A stretch of 38,387 nt of DNA from Micromonospora sp. KC213. Its GTDB lineage: Bacteria > Actinomycetota > Actinomycetes > Mycobacteriales > Micromonosporaceae. Shown here one piece after another: positions 15,740-23,985 of this stretch. Numbering within the stretch: the first letter of the stretch is position 1; each line of letters begins with the position of its first letter. The stretch is taken from positions 1 through 38,387 of the forward strand of contig NZ_SMKF01000040.1 of NCBI RefSeq assembly GCF_004348325.1, in the 5' to 3' direction. The position numbers and the translations under genes are program-made. The notes under the pieces are model-generated. The model was given only the letters and a program-made list of their open reading frames with translations. It was not told the DNA's origin and did not search any database.

Positions 15740-17530
15740 TCACTGCCGGTGGTCGACGAGGTCGATGAGCTGCTGCACCACGGTGTCCGGCTCGACCGCC
15801 CGGTCGAAGACCGCCACCAGGAGGGTCTCCAGGTCGGGGTAGCCCAGTTCCTCGGAGAGCCGCAGCAGCGGCAGGTCGCTGGCCAGCCCTCGGTTGTGCT
15901 TGCGCAGCGCCAGGCCGATGGTCGCCCGACCCAGGCGTACCTTGTCGGCTATCGAGATGCCGGGCGCGGTGTGCTCGGCGAACCAGCGGTTGATCTGCAT
16001 CTGGGCGTGCGGCGACTTGACGAAGCCGAGCCACTCCCGACGCGGTCCTCGGGGGGCGACGGTGGCCTCGAATCCGCTCTCCGCGTCGTTCTCGGTGAAG
16101 ATCTCCACCACATCGCCCTCATCCAGTTCGGAGGAGAGCGGGGCCAGCCGGCCGTTGATCCGGGCGGCGAGACAGTGGTCGCCGCGATCGGTGCCCAGTT
16201 CGTAGGCGAGGTCCACCGGGGTCGCCCCGGCCGGGAGCACCACCTGCCGACCGTCGGCGACCACCTGGATCTGCGCCTCGGCCAGGTCGCAGCGCAGCGA
16301 TTCGAGGAACTGGGCCGGATCGGGCGCCTCCTGCTCCCAGTCAAGCACCCGGCGCAGCCAGGCCAGCTGGTCGGCATTGGCGGATCCGGAGCCGGCGGAG
16401 CGGGGGAAACGGAAGTCGGCGGCGATGCCGTACTCGGCCCAGCGGTGCATCTCCCGGGTACGGATGAGCACCTCGACCGTGCGGTCCTGCGGACCACAGA
16501 CGCTGGTGTGCAGGGATCGGTAGAGGTTGTTCTTCGGGGAGGCGATGAAGTCCTTGAACCGGCCGGGGACGGGACGCCACCGGCCGTGCATCGCGCCGAG
16601 GGCCGCGTAACAGTCGGTGGGTGGGCCGTCCACCACGATCACGATGCGGGGCAGGTCGAACGGCGTGGCGTGCCCGCCGGCGACGGTGTCCTTCCAGATC
16701 GAGTAGAGGTGCCGGGGACGCGGACTGACCTCGGCGTCGACCCGGCTGCGCCGCAGCGCCGCCTTCGCCTGGGCGACCACGTGGTCGAGGTACGCCTCCC
16801 AGCCTGGCCGGTCGTGCACGTGCCGGGCGATCCGGGCGTGCTCGTCGGGCGCCAGGTGCAGCAGCACCACGTCGTCCAGCTCGCGTTTGAGGGTCTGGAT
16901 GCCCAACCGGTCGCAGAGCGGGACGAGCACCTCCTGGGTCTTGCGGGCGATCCGTTCCCGGGACGCGGCGGAACGGACCCCGAGGGTACGCATGTTGTGC
17001 AGCCGGTCGGCCAGCTTGATGATCAGGACCCGGACGTCCTTGCCGGCCGCGATTATCATCTTGCGGATCGTCTCGGCCTCGGCGGCCTTGCCGTAGAACG
17101 CCTTGTCGAACTTGGTCACCCCGTCGACCAGGTGGGCCACCTCGCCGCCGAAGTCCTCGGCGAGCGCCTGGAGGGTGTATCGGGTGTCCTCCACCGTGTC
17201 GTGCAGCAGCGCGGCGACCAGTGTGGTGGTGTCCATGCCGAGGTCGGCGCAGATCTCGGCGACCGCCAGCGGATGGGTGATGTACGGTTCGCCGCTCTTA
17301 CGGAACTGGCCGCGGTGCATGTTCTCCGCGATCGTGTACGCCCGGCGCAGCACGGCGGGATCGGCGCTGGGATGGATGCTGCGGTGACTGCGGACGAGCT
17401 GGCTGACCGGGTCGGTGTCGTTGGTCGGCCAGGTGAGCAACGACCGCAGCCGGCGCGTCAGCGGCAGCTCTCCCGGCTGTGTCGGGAGCGCGCCCCCCAG
17501 GGCGGCGCCGTGCCCGGCGTCGACGTCCAC
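15740..17530 (-). CDS. Short RelA/SpoT-family (p)ppGpp hydrolase/synthetase-like protein
   Basis: 596 residues: HD hydrolase domain (about 50-230), synthetase-like domain (about 265-375) and TGS domain (about 420-480), then a helical tail. The ACT/ZFD regulatory end of full-length Rel (about 750-800 residues) is absent. The hydrolase site looks intact: His72, THP (His86), HD at 110-111, ED at 114-115 and RLHN at 176-179. The synthetase part is divergent: FDLPRIVIV replaces the usual DLxAxR strand, and SPKNNLYRSLHT replaces PKPNGYQSLHT. GTG 17530 has a near-perfect AGGAGGTG 6 nt upstream; GTG 17539 lies inside that site. It may correspond to Streptomyces RshA (inference). Confidence 0.88.
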   Translation of the reverse strand: MDVDAGHGAALGGALPTQPGELPLTRRLRSLLTWPTNDTDPVSQLVRSHRSIHPSADPAVLRRAYTIAENMHRGQFRKSGEPYITHPLAVAEICADLGMDTTTLVAALLHDTVEDTRYTLQALAEDFGGEVAHLVDGVTKFDKAFYGKAAEAETIRKMIIAAGKDVRVLIIKLADRLHNMRTLGVRSAASRERIARKTQEVLVPLCDRLGIQTLKRELDDVVLLHLAPDEHARIARHVHDRPGWEAYLDHVVAQAKAALRRSRVDAEVSPRPRHLYSIWKDTVAGGHATPFDLPRIVIVVDGPPTDCYAALGAMHGRWRPVPGRFKDFIASPKNNLYRSLHTSVCGPQDRTVEVLIRTREMHRWAEYGIAADFRFPRSAGSGSANADQLAWLRRVLDWEQEAPDPAQFLESLRCDLAEAQIQVVADGRQVVLPAGATPVDLAYELGTDRGDHCLAARINGRLAPLSSELDEGDVVEIFTENDAESGFEATVAPRGPRREWLGFVKSPHAQMQINRWFAEHTAPGISIADKVRLGRATIGLALRKHNRGLASDLPLLRLSEELGYPDLETLLVAVFDRAVEPDTVVQQLIDLVDHRQ

Positions 17531-17658
17531 GAGGGACACCTCCTCACCCCGGCTCCGCGGCCACCGTCCCCGGCAACCGGAAGCAGGCCCACGAAACGGG
17601 CAGGACTGCACTCCCTTAACAGCCTAAGTGAGTCGGCGTCGTCCGATCGGTCACTTGC

Positions 17659-19416
17659 TCATGAGCGTTCGGTCGAGAGTTGGGAGGACCCGCCGTTCTC
17701 GGCCTTCGCCAGAAGGTCACGGAACCGGGCAGCACCGGCCACCGGTGACGACCACTCGGACGACATCTCCACCAGCCGGGTCTCCGGTCGTTCCAACCAG
17801 GACAGGATCCGCTCGGTCTCCTCGGCCGACGCGCGGGGCACCGGCCCGTGCCCGGGCGGCACCGTCTCGGCGGTGGCCCGGATGGCGGAGATCGTCGGCC
17901 GCGGGTGGACACCGGGCGGGGACACCCCGGCACCGGCGAGCCGACCGTGCCGCACCAGCGCCAGCTCCCAACCACCGCCGGCGGCGGGCCGGGCGGCGAC
18001 CAGCTCGGCGATCCGGGTCAGCGCGGCGAGCCGTTGCATCCGCACGGTCGCCCGCAGCACGGCGGCCAGCCGGGACCGCACCACCGCGGCCTCCTCGTAG
18101 CGCTGGGCGGTCGCCAGGGTGGCGATCCGGGCGAGCAGGGCCTCGACCACGGGTTGCGGATCGCTGGTGGTCGCGGTGCGGAACGGCGCGGCGGCGCGGT
18201 GGTCGTACTCGTCGGGGGTGATCCGGTGCTCGCAGGGCGCCGGGCAGCGACCCAGCTCGGCCAGCGCGCAGGCCGGCGTGACCGTGCGCAGCGAGAGCCG
18301 GTGGGTGCACTGGCGCAGTGGCACGGCGTCGTGGAACCCGGCCGCCGCCAGCTCGGCGGCCTGTCGGGAACGGAACGGCCCCAGGTAGGCGGTGTCGGTG
18401 GGGGAGAGGGCGCGCACCACCGACAGCCGCGGGTACGCCTCGTCGGTCAGCTTGAGCCACACCATCCGCTCGGGGAACTTCGACCGGCGGTTGTACGGCG
18501 GAGCGTGCGCGGCGATCAACCTCAGCTCACGGACCTCCGCCTCCAGCGAGTGCGCGCACTCCACCGCCTCGACCCGCTCGGCCGCCGCCAGCATCTCCGA
18601 CATCCGGGCCCGCTTCTCGGCGGCGGTGAAGTAGCTACGCACCCGGGTGGCGATGTCGCCGGAGGTGCCGACGTAGAGCGGCCGGTCGTCGGCGGCGCGG
18701 AAGACGTACACCCCCGGAGCCTTGGGCAGCCCCTCGGCGAGGTGCCGTTTGCGTCGCTGGGTGGGGGTGACCGCCTTCGCGAACTCGATCGCCTCGCCGA
18801 CCGTGTCGACCCGGTGCCCGCCCAGCCGGGCGATCAGACCGTGCAGCACGTCCACCGTGGCCTTCGCGTCGTCCAGCGCGCGGTGGGTGGGCCGGGTGGC
18901 GGTGCGGAAGTAGGCCGCGAGGGTGCCGAGCTTGCGGTTGGGCACCTCGTCGCGGGTCAGCACCCGCCGAGCCAGCGCCGCCGTGTCCAGCACCCGGGGG
19001 TTGGGCCAGCGGTAGCCGTGCCGGGCACAGGCCGCCTTCAGGAAGCCCACGTCGTAGGGGGCGTTGTGAGCCACCAGCACGGCGTCGGCGACGAACTCCA
19101 GGAAGCTCGGCAGGACCTGCTCGATCGGTGGGGCGGGGACCAGCATGGCCTGGGTGATGCCGGTCAGCACGGTGATGAACGGCGGGATCGGCACGCCGGG
19201 GTTGACCAGGGTGGCCAGCACCCCCAGCTCCTCGCCGCCGCGCACCTTGACCGCGCCGATCTCGGTGATTCCGCCGCCGTCCGGCGCGCCGCCGGTGGTC
19301 TCCAGGTCGACCACGACGAAGGTGGTCGCGTAGAGCGGCAGCGCCGGGTCGACCCCGGCACCGGCCGACGGATCCAGACCGGCCAGCGTCTGCTGGACGT
19401 ACTCCCCAGGTGCCAC
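17659..19416 (-). CDS. DEDDh exonuclease fused to a GIY-YIG/UvrC-like module
   Basis: 585 residues. An N-terminal DnaQ-type 3'-5' exonuclease (about 33-195) carries DLETTG (37-42), HNAPYDVGF and HRALDDA (178-184). From about residue 232 a GIY-YIG nuclease begins (GVYVFRAADD, LYVGTSGDIATRVRSYF), followed by a UvrC-like region with a UVR-type helix (AQRYEEAAVVRSRL). It resembles the Cho/UvrC N-terminal half rather than full UvrC: no RNase H-like endonuclease half. M. tuberculosis Rv2191 has this architecture. DNA repair is the likely role. GTG 19416 has no ribosome site but is preceded by a possible leaderless promoter. Rel lies 128 bp downstream. Confidence 0.88.
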   Translation of the reverse strand: MAPGEYVQQTLAGLDPSAGAGVDPALPLYATTFVVVDLETTGGAPDGGGITEIGAVKVRGGEELGVLATLVNPGVPIPPFITVLTGITQAMLVPAPPIEQVLPSFLEFVADAVLVAHNAPYDVGFLKAACARHGYRWPNPRVLDTAALARRVLTRDEVPNRKLGTLAAYFRTATRPTHRALDDAKATVDVLHGLIARLGGHRVDTVGEAIEFAKAVTPTQRRKRHLAEGLPKAPGVYVFRAADDRPLYVGTSGDIATRVRSYFTAAEKRARMSEMLAAAERVEAVECAHSLEAEVRELRLIAAHAPPYNRRSKFPERMVWLKLTDEAYPRLSVVRALSPTDTAYLGPFRSRQAAELAAAGFHDAVPLRQCTHRLSLRTVTPACALAELGRCPAPCEHRITPDEYDHRAAAPFRTATTSDPQPVVEALLARIATLATAQRYEEAAVVRSRLAAVLRATVRMQRLAALTRIAELVAARPAAGGGWELALVRHGRLAGAGVSPPGVHPRPTISAIRATAETVPPGHGPVPRASAEETERILSWLERPETRLVEMSSEWSSPVAGAARFRDLLAKAENGGSSQLSTERS

Positions 19417-19422
19417 GGTCGC

Positions 19423-19428
19423 ACCGTA
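19423..19428 (-). promoter_or_regulatory. Possible -10 element for a leaderless exonuclease mRNA
   Basis: On the minus strand TACGGT (TANNNT class) is followed by 6 nt and then GTG 19416. No Shine-Dalgarno sequence is present. Confidence 0.4.
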
Positions 19429-19541
19429 ACCGGGCGGTCCGACACTCCCGGCACATCCGCCCCGCCAGTCATCACGGGATAGGATGAGAGATCGGCTCAC
19501 TCACCGGGCGGTGGGCCCGGTCGCGGTGGGAGACTTGCCAC

Positions 19542-20948
19542 ATGCCCCTCACCGAGCCGTACGACGACCACCTCCCCGAGGAGGGGTCGTCAGCCGCCGC
19601 GCCCGAGGCCGGCGTCGACCCGGCTGTGGGGGCACCCGAACCGGAGCCGACCCTGCCCGAGCCGGTCCGACAGCGCATCGTCGCCCTGACCGCCGCGGTG
19701 CTGCCCGGCCTGCCCGCCGACGAGGTGCCGGTGCCGCTGCGCCGGGTGGCCAAGTTCGCCCCGAACCGCCGGGCCCGGCTGGGCGCCCCGGCGATCGCGG
19801 CCCAGCTCACCGGCGATCCGCTGTTCCGACAGCGGGTGACCGCCCGGGTGCTCGCCGACGCCGGTGACCTGGGGGCCGCCGTCGTCGCGGGCACCGCACC
19901 GGCCGCCGCCGATCCGGTCGAGGTGGCCGCCCTGGCGTACCTGGCCCGGCCCCGGGGCTGGCGGGAGCTGATCGAGGCCAGCGGGGCCGCGGTACGCGCC
20001 GAGGCGGACAGCGCGGTCGTCGCCGAACTGGTCCGCGAGGCCGAGCAGCGGGCCGCCCGGGCCGAGCATGACCGGGCGGTGGCCCGGGTCGAGGCGGAGA
20101 AGCTCCGCGACGAGCTGGCCCGGGTACGCGAGGAACTGGGTCAGTTGCGGGAGGAGAACCGGCAGCTCAACCGGACGCTGCGGGAAACCCAGGCGCGGGA
20201 GCGCCGGGCCGGCGACCTGTTGGCCACCGAACGTGGGCGGGCCGCCCGGGCCGCCGCCGACGCCGACGCCGAGCTGCGCCGGGCGCGGGCCCGACTCGCC
20301 GAGGCCGAGGCGGCGGCCGGCGTCGCCCGGGCCAGCGCCAAGGAGGCGCGCTCCGTCGACGACGCCCGGCTCTGGCTGTTGTTGGAGACGATCGGGCAGG
20401 CGGCCGTGGGGCTGCGCCGCGAACTGGCCCTGGACCCGGTCGACAAGCTGCCCGCCGACTTCGTCGCCGACGCGTTCGCCGAGAACCCGGCCGCGGCCGC
20501 CGCCTCCGGTCCGGCGGCCCGCGCCCGGGACACCGACGACCCGGCCCGCCTGGACCAGCTGCTCGCCCTGCCCAAGGCGCACCTGGTGGTCGACGGCTAC
20601 AACGTCACCAAGCGCGGCTTCGGTGAGATGTCCCTCGAACAGCAGCGCAAACGGCTGATCAGCGGCCTGGGCGGGATCGCCGCGCAGACCGGCGACGAGG
20701 TCACCGTCGTGTTCGACGGCGCCGAGCGGATGCACGGACTGCCCCCGACGCCGCGCGGCGTACGGGTGCTGTTCAGCCGCAAGGGGGAGACCGCAGACGA
20801 GCTGATCCGCCGGCTGGTCCGGGCCGAGCCGGCGGGGCGGCCGGTGGTGGTGGTCTCCTCCGACCGCGAGGTCGCCGACGGCGTCCGCCGACACGGCGCG
20901 TACCCGCTGGGAGCCGACTCGCTGCTCCGCCGCCTCGCCCGCTGCTGA
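19542..20948 (+). CDS. NYN-domain (YacP-like) putative RNA-processing protein
   Basis: 468 residues. A poorly conserved N-terminal half contains a long Ala/Arg/Glu-rich coiled coil (about 150-270). The C-terminal NYN/PIN-like nuclease domain (about 345-466) has its signature acidic residues: LVVDGYNVTK, VVFDGAE, ADELIRRLV and VSSDREVADG. This C-terminal part matches the YacP family of NYN nucleases, implicated in RNA processing. ATG with GTGGGAG upstream; TAGGAT at 19480-19485 could be its -10. It is divergent from the exonuclease gene. Confidence 0.88.
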   Translation: MPLTEPYDDHLPEEGSSAAAPEAGVDPAVGAPEPEPTLPEPVRQRIVALTAAVLPGLPADEVPVPLRRVAKFAPNRRARLGAPAIAAQLTGDPLFRQRVTARVLADAGDLGAAVVAGTAPAAADPVEVAALAYLARPRGWRELIEASGAAVRAEADSAVVAELVREAEQRAARAEHDRAVARVEAEKLRDELARVREELGQLREENRQLNRTLRETQARERRAGDLLATERGRAARAAADADAELRRARARLAEAEAAAGVARASAKEARSVDDARLWLLLETIGQAAVGLRRELALDPVDKLPADFVADAFAENPAAAAASGPAARARDTDDPARLDQLLALPKAHLVVDGYNVTKRGFGEMSLEQQRKRLISGLGGIAAQTGDEVTVVFDGAERMHGLPPTPRGVRVLFSRKGETADELIRRLVRAEPAGRPVVVVSSDREVADGVRRHGAYPLGADSLLRRLARC

Positions 20949-20970
20949 CCCCGCCCCCACCGGCCATGTC

Positions 20971-21033
20971 GATCACGAAGCCGGCCGGGGCCGTTGGTCG
21001 TTGATCACGAAGCCGGCCGGGTGGTTGGTCCGG
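20971..21033 (+). repeat. Two tandem copies of a ~31-bp intergenic repeat
   Basis: GATCACGAAGCCGGCCGGG starts at 20971 and again at 21003, each followed by GTTGGTC (20993 and 21024). The two copies are adjacent head to tail in the NYN/miniprotein gap. A related ATGATCGAGTGG lies at 21052. Similar TGATCA-containing intergenic repeats may occur elsewhere in the genome; that cannot be seen here. Confidence 0.75.
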
Positions 21034-21168
21034 TTCACGGTCCTCAACCTCATGATCGAGTGGCTTGGGCGGTTCTGTCGTAGCTGCGAGGTAGTGTCCG
21101 GGTCGCTGAGAGTGGTCGGGTGGTGGCGAAGGGTTCCGCCCGACAGTCGGGTTGACTCAGGAGGCGTG

Positions 21169-21375
21169 ATGCTCATCGACTGCGATCGATGCAGGGTGCG
21201 AGGTGCCGGCTGTGCCGGATGTCTGGTGACCGCTCTGCTCGACGACCCGTCCGCTGATCTGGGTCCCGCCGAGATCCGAGCGGTCGAGGTCTTCGCCCGT
21301 GCCGGGTTCGACGTGCAGGTGCTGGCTGACGAGAGCCGCCCGGCCCGTCCGGCACACCGCCGCCGGGCAGCCTGA
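21169..21375 (+). CDS. Four-cysteine miniprotein
   Basis: 68 residues. The N-terminus has CxxC at 5-8 (CDRC) and CxxC at 15-18 (CAGC) within LIDCDRCRVRGAGCAGC, a compact four-Cys metal-site candidate, followed by an amphipathic helix (PAEIRAVEVFARAG) and a basic tail. ATG 21169 has AGGAGG 4 nt upstream; GTG 21166 would leave no spacing. Similar small proteins with CDxCxxRGxxCxxC occur in actinobacteria as conserved hypotheticals (recollection). Function unknown; zinc binding or an Fe-S centre are both possible. Confidence 0.75.
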   Translation: MLIDCDRCRVRGAGCAGCLVTALLDDPSADLGPAEIRAVEVFARAGFDVQVLADESRPARPAHRRRAA

Positions 21376-21558
21376 CCCGCTACCGCTGCCGGTCGCCAAC
21401 CCTCCGCCGCTCGCCGCGCGTCGCTCGCGCCGGCCGGTAGCGCCGGACGTCGGTGTGCGGGCGGCGGGCAATAGGATGGGCGCTCACGGCGGGAGGAGCG
21501 GCGGCATGAGACGGGGACGGCGCGAAACCGGAGGGCCGGGACACGGCCGGAGGCCGGC

Positions 21559-22818
21559 ATGACTCCGCGTGGCTGGGCCGTGTTGACCCTCGCCGCCCTG
21601 GTGCTGGCCCTGCTGGTGGCCAGCGCCCTGCTGGTGCCGTGGCATCGCCCGCCGGCGCCCCGCGCCGACCAACTCTCCGCGCTACGTGAACTCCCCGCCG
21701 ACCAGGTCGCCCGGGCCCGGGAGTTCCGCGCCGCGTTGCGCCCCGGCTCGTACGGCGCGCTGCTGGTCGGGCTGCTGGTGGCGCTGCTGCTGGGGCTCAC
21801 CCCGCTCGGCGCCCGCCTGGTCGAGCTGGCCGGCCGGCCCTTCGGCGACCACTGGATCGCCCGGGCCGTGCTCGGCGGCCTCGCCGTCGTGCTCGTCGCC
21901 GACCTGATCACCCTGCCCTTCGCCGCCTGGCGGCAGTCGGTGCTCACCCGCTACGGCCTGAGCACCTACGGCTGGAGCGGCTGGGCCGTCGACCTGCTCA
22001 AGTCGTACGCGGTCAGCGCGGTCATCGGCGCGGTCGCGCTGCTGGGGTTCTACACCGTGACCCGGCTCGCACCCCGCTGGTGGTGGGCGTTCGGTGCCGC
22101 CGGCGCGGCCGGTCTGGTGGTGCTGCTGTCGTTCGTGTTGCCGGTGCTGGTGGAGCCGGTCTTCAACCGGTTCACCCCGATGGAGCAGGGCCCGCTGCGG
22201 ACCGAGCTGATGGCGATGGCCGCCCGCGACGGCGTACCGGTGCGTGACGTCCTCGTCGCCGACGCCTCCCGACGGACGAAGGCGGTCAACGCGTACGTGT
22301 CGGGGCTCGGGCCGACCCGGCGGGTGGTGGTCTACGACACCCTGCTGCGTGAGGCGACTCCCGCCGAGGTGACCAGCGTCGTGGCGCACGAGTTGGGCCA
22401 CGCCCGGCAGCGGGACGTGGCGGTCGGCACCCTCACCGGCGCGCTCGGCGCCGCCGCCGCCGTGGTGGCCCTCTACCTGCTCGGCTCCTGGCCGCCGTTG
22501 ACCCGACTGGCCGGAGTGGAGTCGGTCGCCGAGCCCCGGGCGTTTCCGCTGCTGATCGCCCTGGTGACGGTGGCCGGTCTGGTCGCCGCGCCGGCCCAGG
22601 CGCTGATCTCCCGCCGGGTCGAGGCGCGGGCCGACGCGCACGCGCTGGCGCTCACCGGCGACCCGGTCACCTTCGAGGCGATGCAGCGCCGGCTGGCCGG
22701 GGTGAATCTGGCCGATCCCGACCCGCCGCGCTGGGAGTACCTCTGGTCGGCGTCGCACCCGTCCACCGTGGAGCGGATCGCCGCTGCCCGCGCCTACGCC
22801 AGGAAGGCCGGCGGATGA
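21559..22818 (+). CDS. M48-family membrane metalloprotease (Ste24/CAAX protease-like)
   Basis: 419 residues with about seven hydrophobic segments. The zinc motif HELGH is at 277-281 (VVAHELGHARQRD), and the third ligand Glu is in RRVEARADAHALAL, as in Ste24/HtpX proteases. The long N-terminal membrane part and EPVFNRFTPM resemble Ste24-type CAAX proteases. Likely substrates are membrane or misfolded proteins. ATG 21559 with GGAGG 5 nt upstream. Its stop overlaps the pimB start (ATGA, 22815-22818). Confidence 0.92.
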   Translation: MTPRGWAVLTLAALVLALLVASALLVPWHRPPAPRADQLSALRELPADQVARAREFRAALRPGSYGALLVGLLVALLLGLTPLGARLVELAGRPFGDHWIARAVLGGLAVVLVADLITLPFAAWRQSVLTRYGLSTYGWSGWAVDLLKSYAVSAVIGAVALLGFYTVTRLAPRWWWAFGAAGAAGLVVLLSFVLPVLVEPVFNRFTPMEQGPLRTELMAMAARDGVPVRDVLVADASRRTKAVNAYVSGLGPTRRVVVYDTLLREATPAEVTSVVAHELGHARQRDVAVGTLTGALGAAAAVVALYLLGSWPPLTRLAGVESVAEPRAFPLLIALVTVAGLVAAPAQALISRRVEARADAHALALTGDPVTFEAMQRRLAGVNLADPDPPRWEYLWSASHPSTVERIAAARAYARKAGG

Positions 22819-23939
22819 GTCGGACGTTGCTGATCACGAACGACTTCCCGCCCCGCCCCGGCGGCATCCAGTCCTTCGTGCACCAGTTGGCCGTGCGTCA
22901 GCCCGCCGACTCGGTCGTGGTGTACGCCTCCAGTTGGCGCGGCACGGCCACCTTCGACGCCGAGCAGCCCTTCCCGGTGGTCCGGGAGCGTACCCGGGTG
23001 CTGCTGCCCACCCCGCTGATCGCCCGCCGTGCGGCCCGGCTGGCCCGCGAGTACGCCTGCGACCGGGTCTGGTTCGGCGCCGCCGCGCCGCTGGGCCTGC
23101 TCGCCGCCGGGCTGCGCCGCCGGGCCGGCGTGCGCCGCGTGGTGGCGCTGACCCACGGCCACGAGGTCGGCTGGGCCGCGCTGCCGGCCGCCCGGGCCGC
23201 GCTGCGCCACATCGGTCGGGGCGCCGACGTGGTCACCTACCTCGGCGACTACACCCGGGTACGCCTGGAGAAGCCGCTGCACGGGGTGACCACCCTGCGG
23301 CGGCTCGCCCCCGGCGTGGACGTCGACACCTATCACCCGGCGGTGGACGGCGAGCCGGTGCGGGTCCGGCTGGGGCTGGCCGACCGACCGGTGGTGGTCT
23401 GCGTGTCCCGCCTGGTGCCGCGGAAGGGTCAGGACATGCTGATCCGGGCGCTGCCGGAGATCCGCCGTCGGGTGCCCGACGCGGCGCTGCTCATCGTGGG
23501 CGGTGGCCCGTACCGGGCGACGTTGGAGAAGCTGGCCCGCCAGGCCGGCGTGGAGCGGGACGTCGTGTTCACCGGCTCGGTGCCGACGGCGGAGCTGCCC
23601 GCCCACTACGCGGCCGGCGACGTGTACGCGATGCCCTGCCGTACCCGCAACCGGGGGTTGGATGTGGAGGGGCTCGGCATCGTCTACCTGGAGGCGTCCG
23701 CGACCGGCCTGCCGGTGGTGGCCGGGGACTCGGGCGGCGCACCCGACGCGGTCCGCGAGGGGGAGACCGGGTACGTGGTGCGCGGCCGGGACGTGGCGCA
23801 GCTCGCCGACCGGGTCGCCACGCTGCTCGCCGACCGGGATCTGGCCCGCCAGTTCGGTGCGGCCGGCCGGGCCTGGGTGGAGAAGGAGTGGCGGTGGGAG
23901 ACGCAGGCCGAGCGGATGGCGGACCTGCTCGCCGGCTGA
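22815..23939 (+). CDS. pimB: PimB'-type GDP-mannose-dependent mannosyltransferase
   Basis: 374-residue GT-B (GT4) glycosyltransferase. N-terminal TNDFPPRPGGIQSFV is the acceptor/donor loop of PimB' proteins; then LAPGVDVDTYHP, VSRLVPRKGQDML and the donor-binding EGLGIVYLEASATGLPVVAGDSGGAPDA segment with the EX7E pair. It is expected to add the second mannose to phosphatidylinositol monomannoside on the cytoplasmic membrane face. The length matches M. tuberculosis PimB' (Rv2188c), and a fadD15-like gene lies nearby, as there. Coupled to the M48 gene; convergent with the GGDEF/EAL gene 46 bp away. Confidence 0.88.
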   Translation: MSRTLLITNDFPPRPGGIQSFVHQLAVRQPADSVVVYASSWRGTATFDAEQPFPVVRERTRVLLPTPLIARRAARLAREYACDRVWFGAAAPLGLLAAGLRRRAGVRRVVALTHGHEVGWAALPAARAALRHIGRGADVVTYLGDYTRVRLEKPLHGVTTLRRLAPGVDVDTYHPAVDGEPVRVRLGLADRPVVVCVSRLVPRKGQDMLIRALPEIRRRVPDAALLIVGGGPYRATLEKLARQAGVERDVVFTGSVPTAELPAHYAAGDVYAMPCRTRNRGLDVEGLGIVYLEASATGLPVVAGDSGGAPDAVREGETGYVVRGRDVAQLADRVATLLADRDLARQFGAAGRAWVEKEWRWETQAERMADLLAG

Positions 23940-23985
23940 CCGCGATCCGCGGGCGCGGGTCGGCGGCGCGGCGCGTCCGGCGGTG

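Noticed and set aside
15179..18100. A 973-codon open frame on the plus strand
   Set aside because: It is antisense to the NUDIX, Rel-like and exonuclease genes and shows no domain; low-complexity composition.
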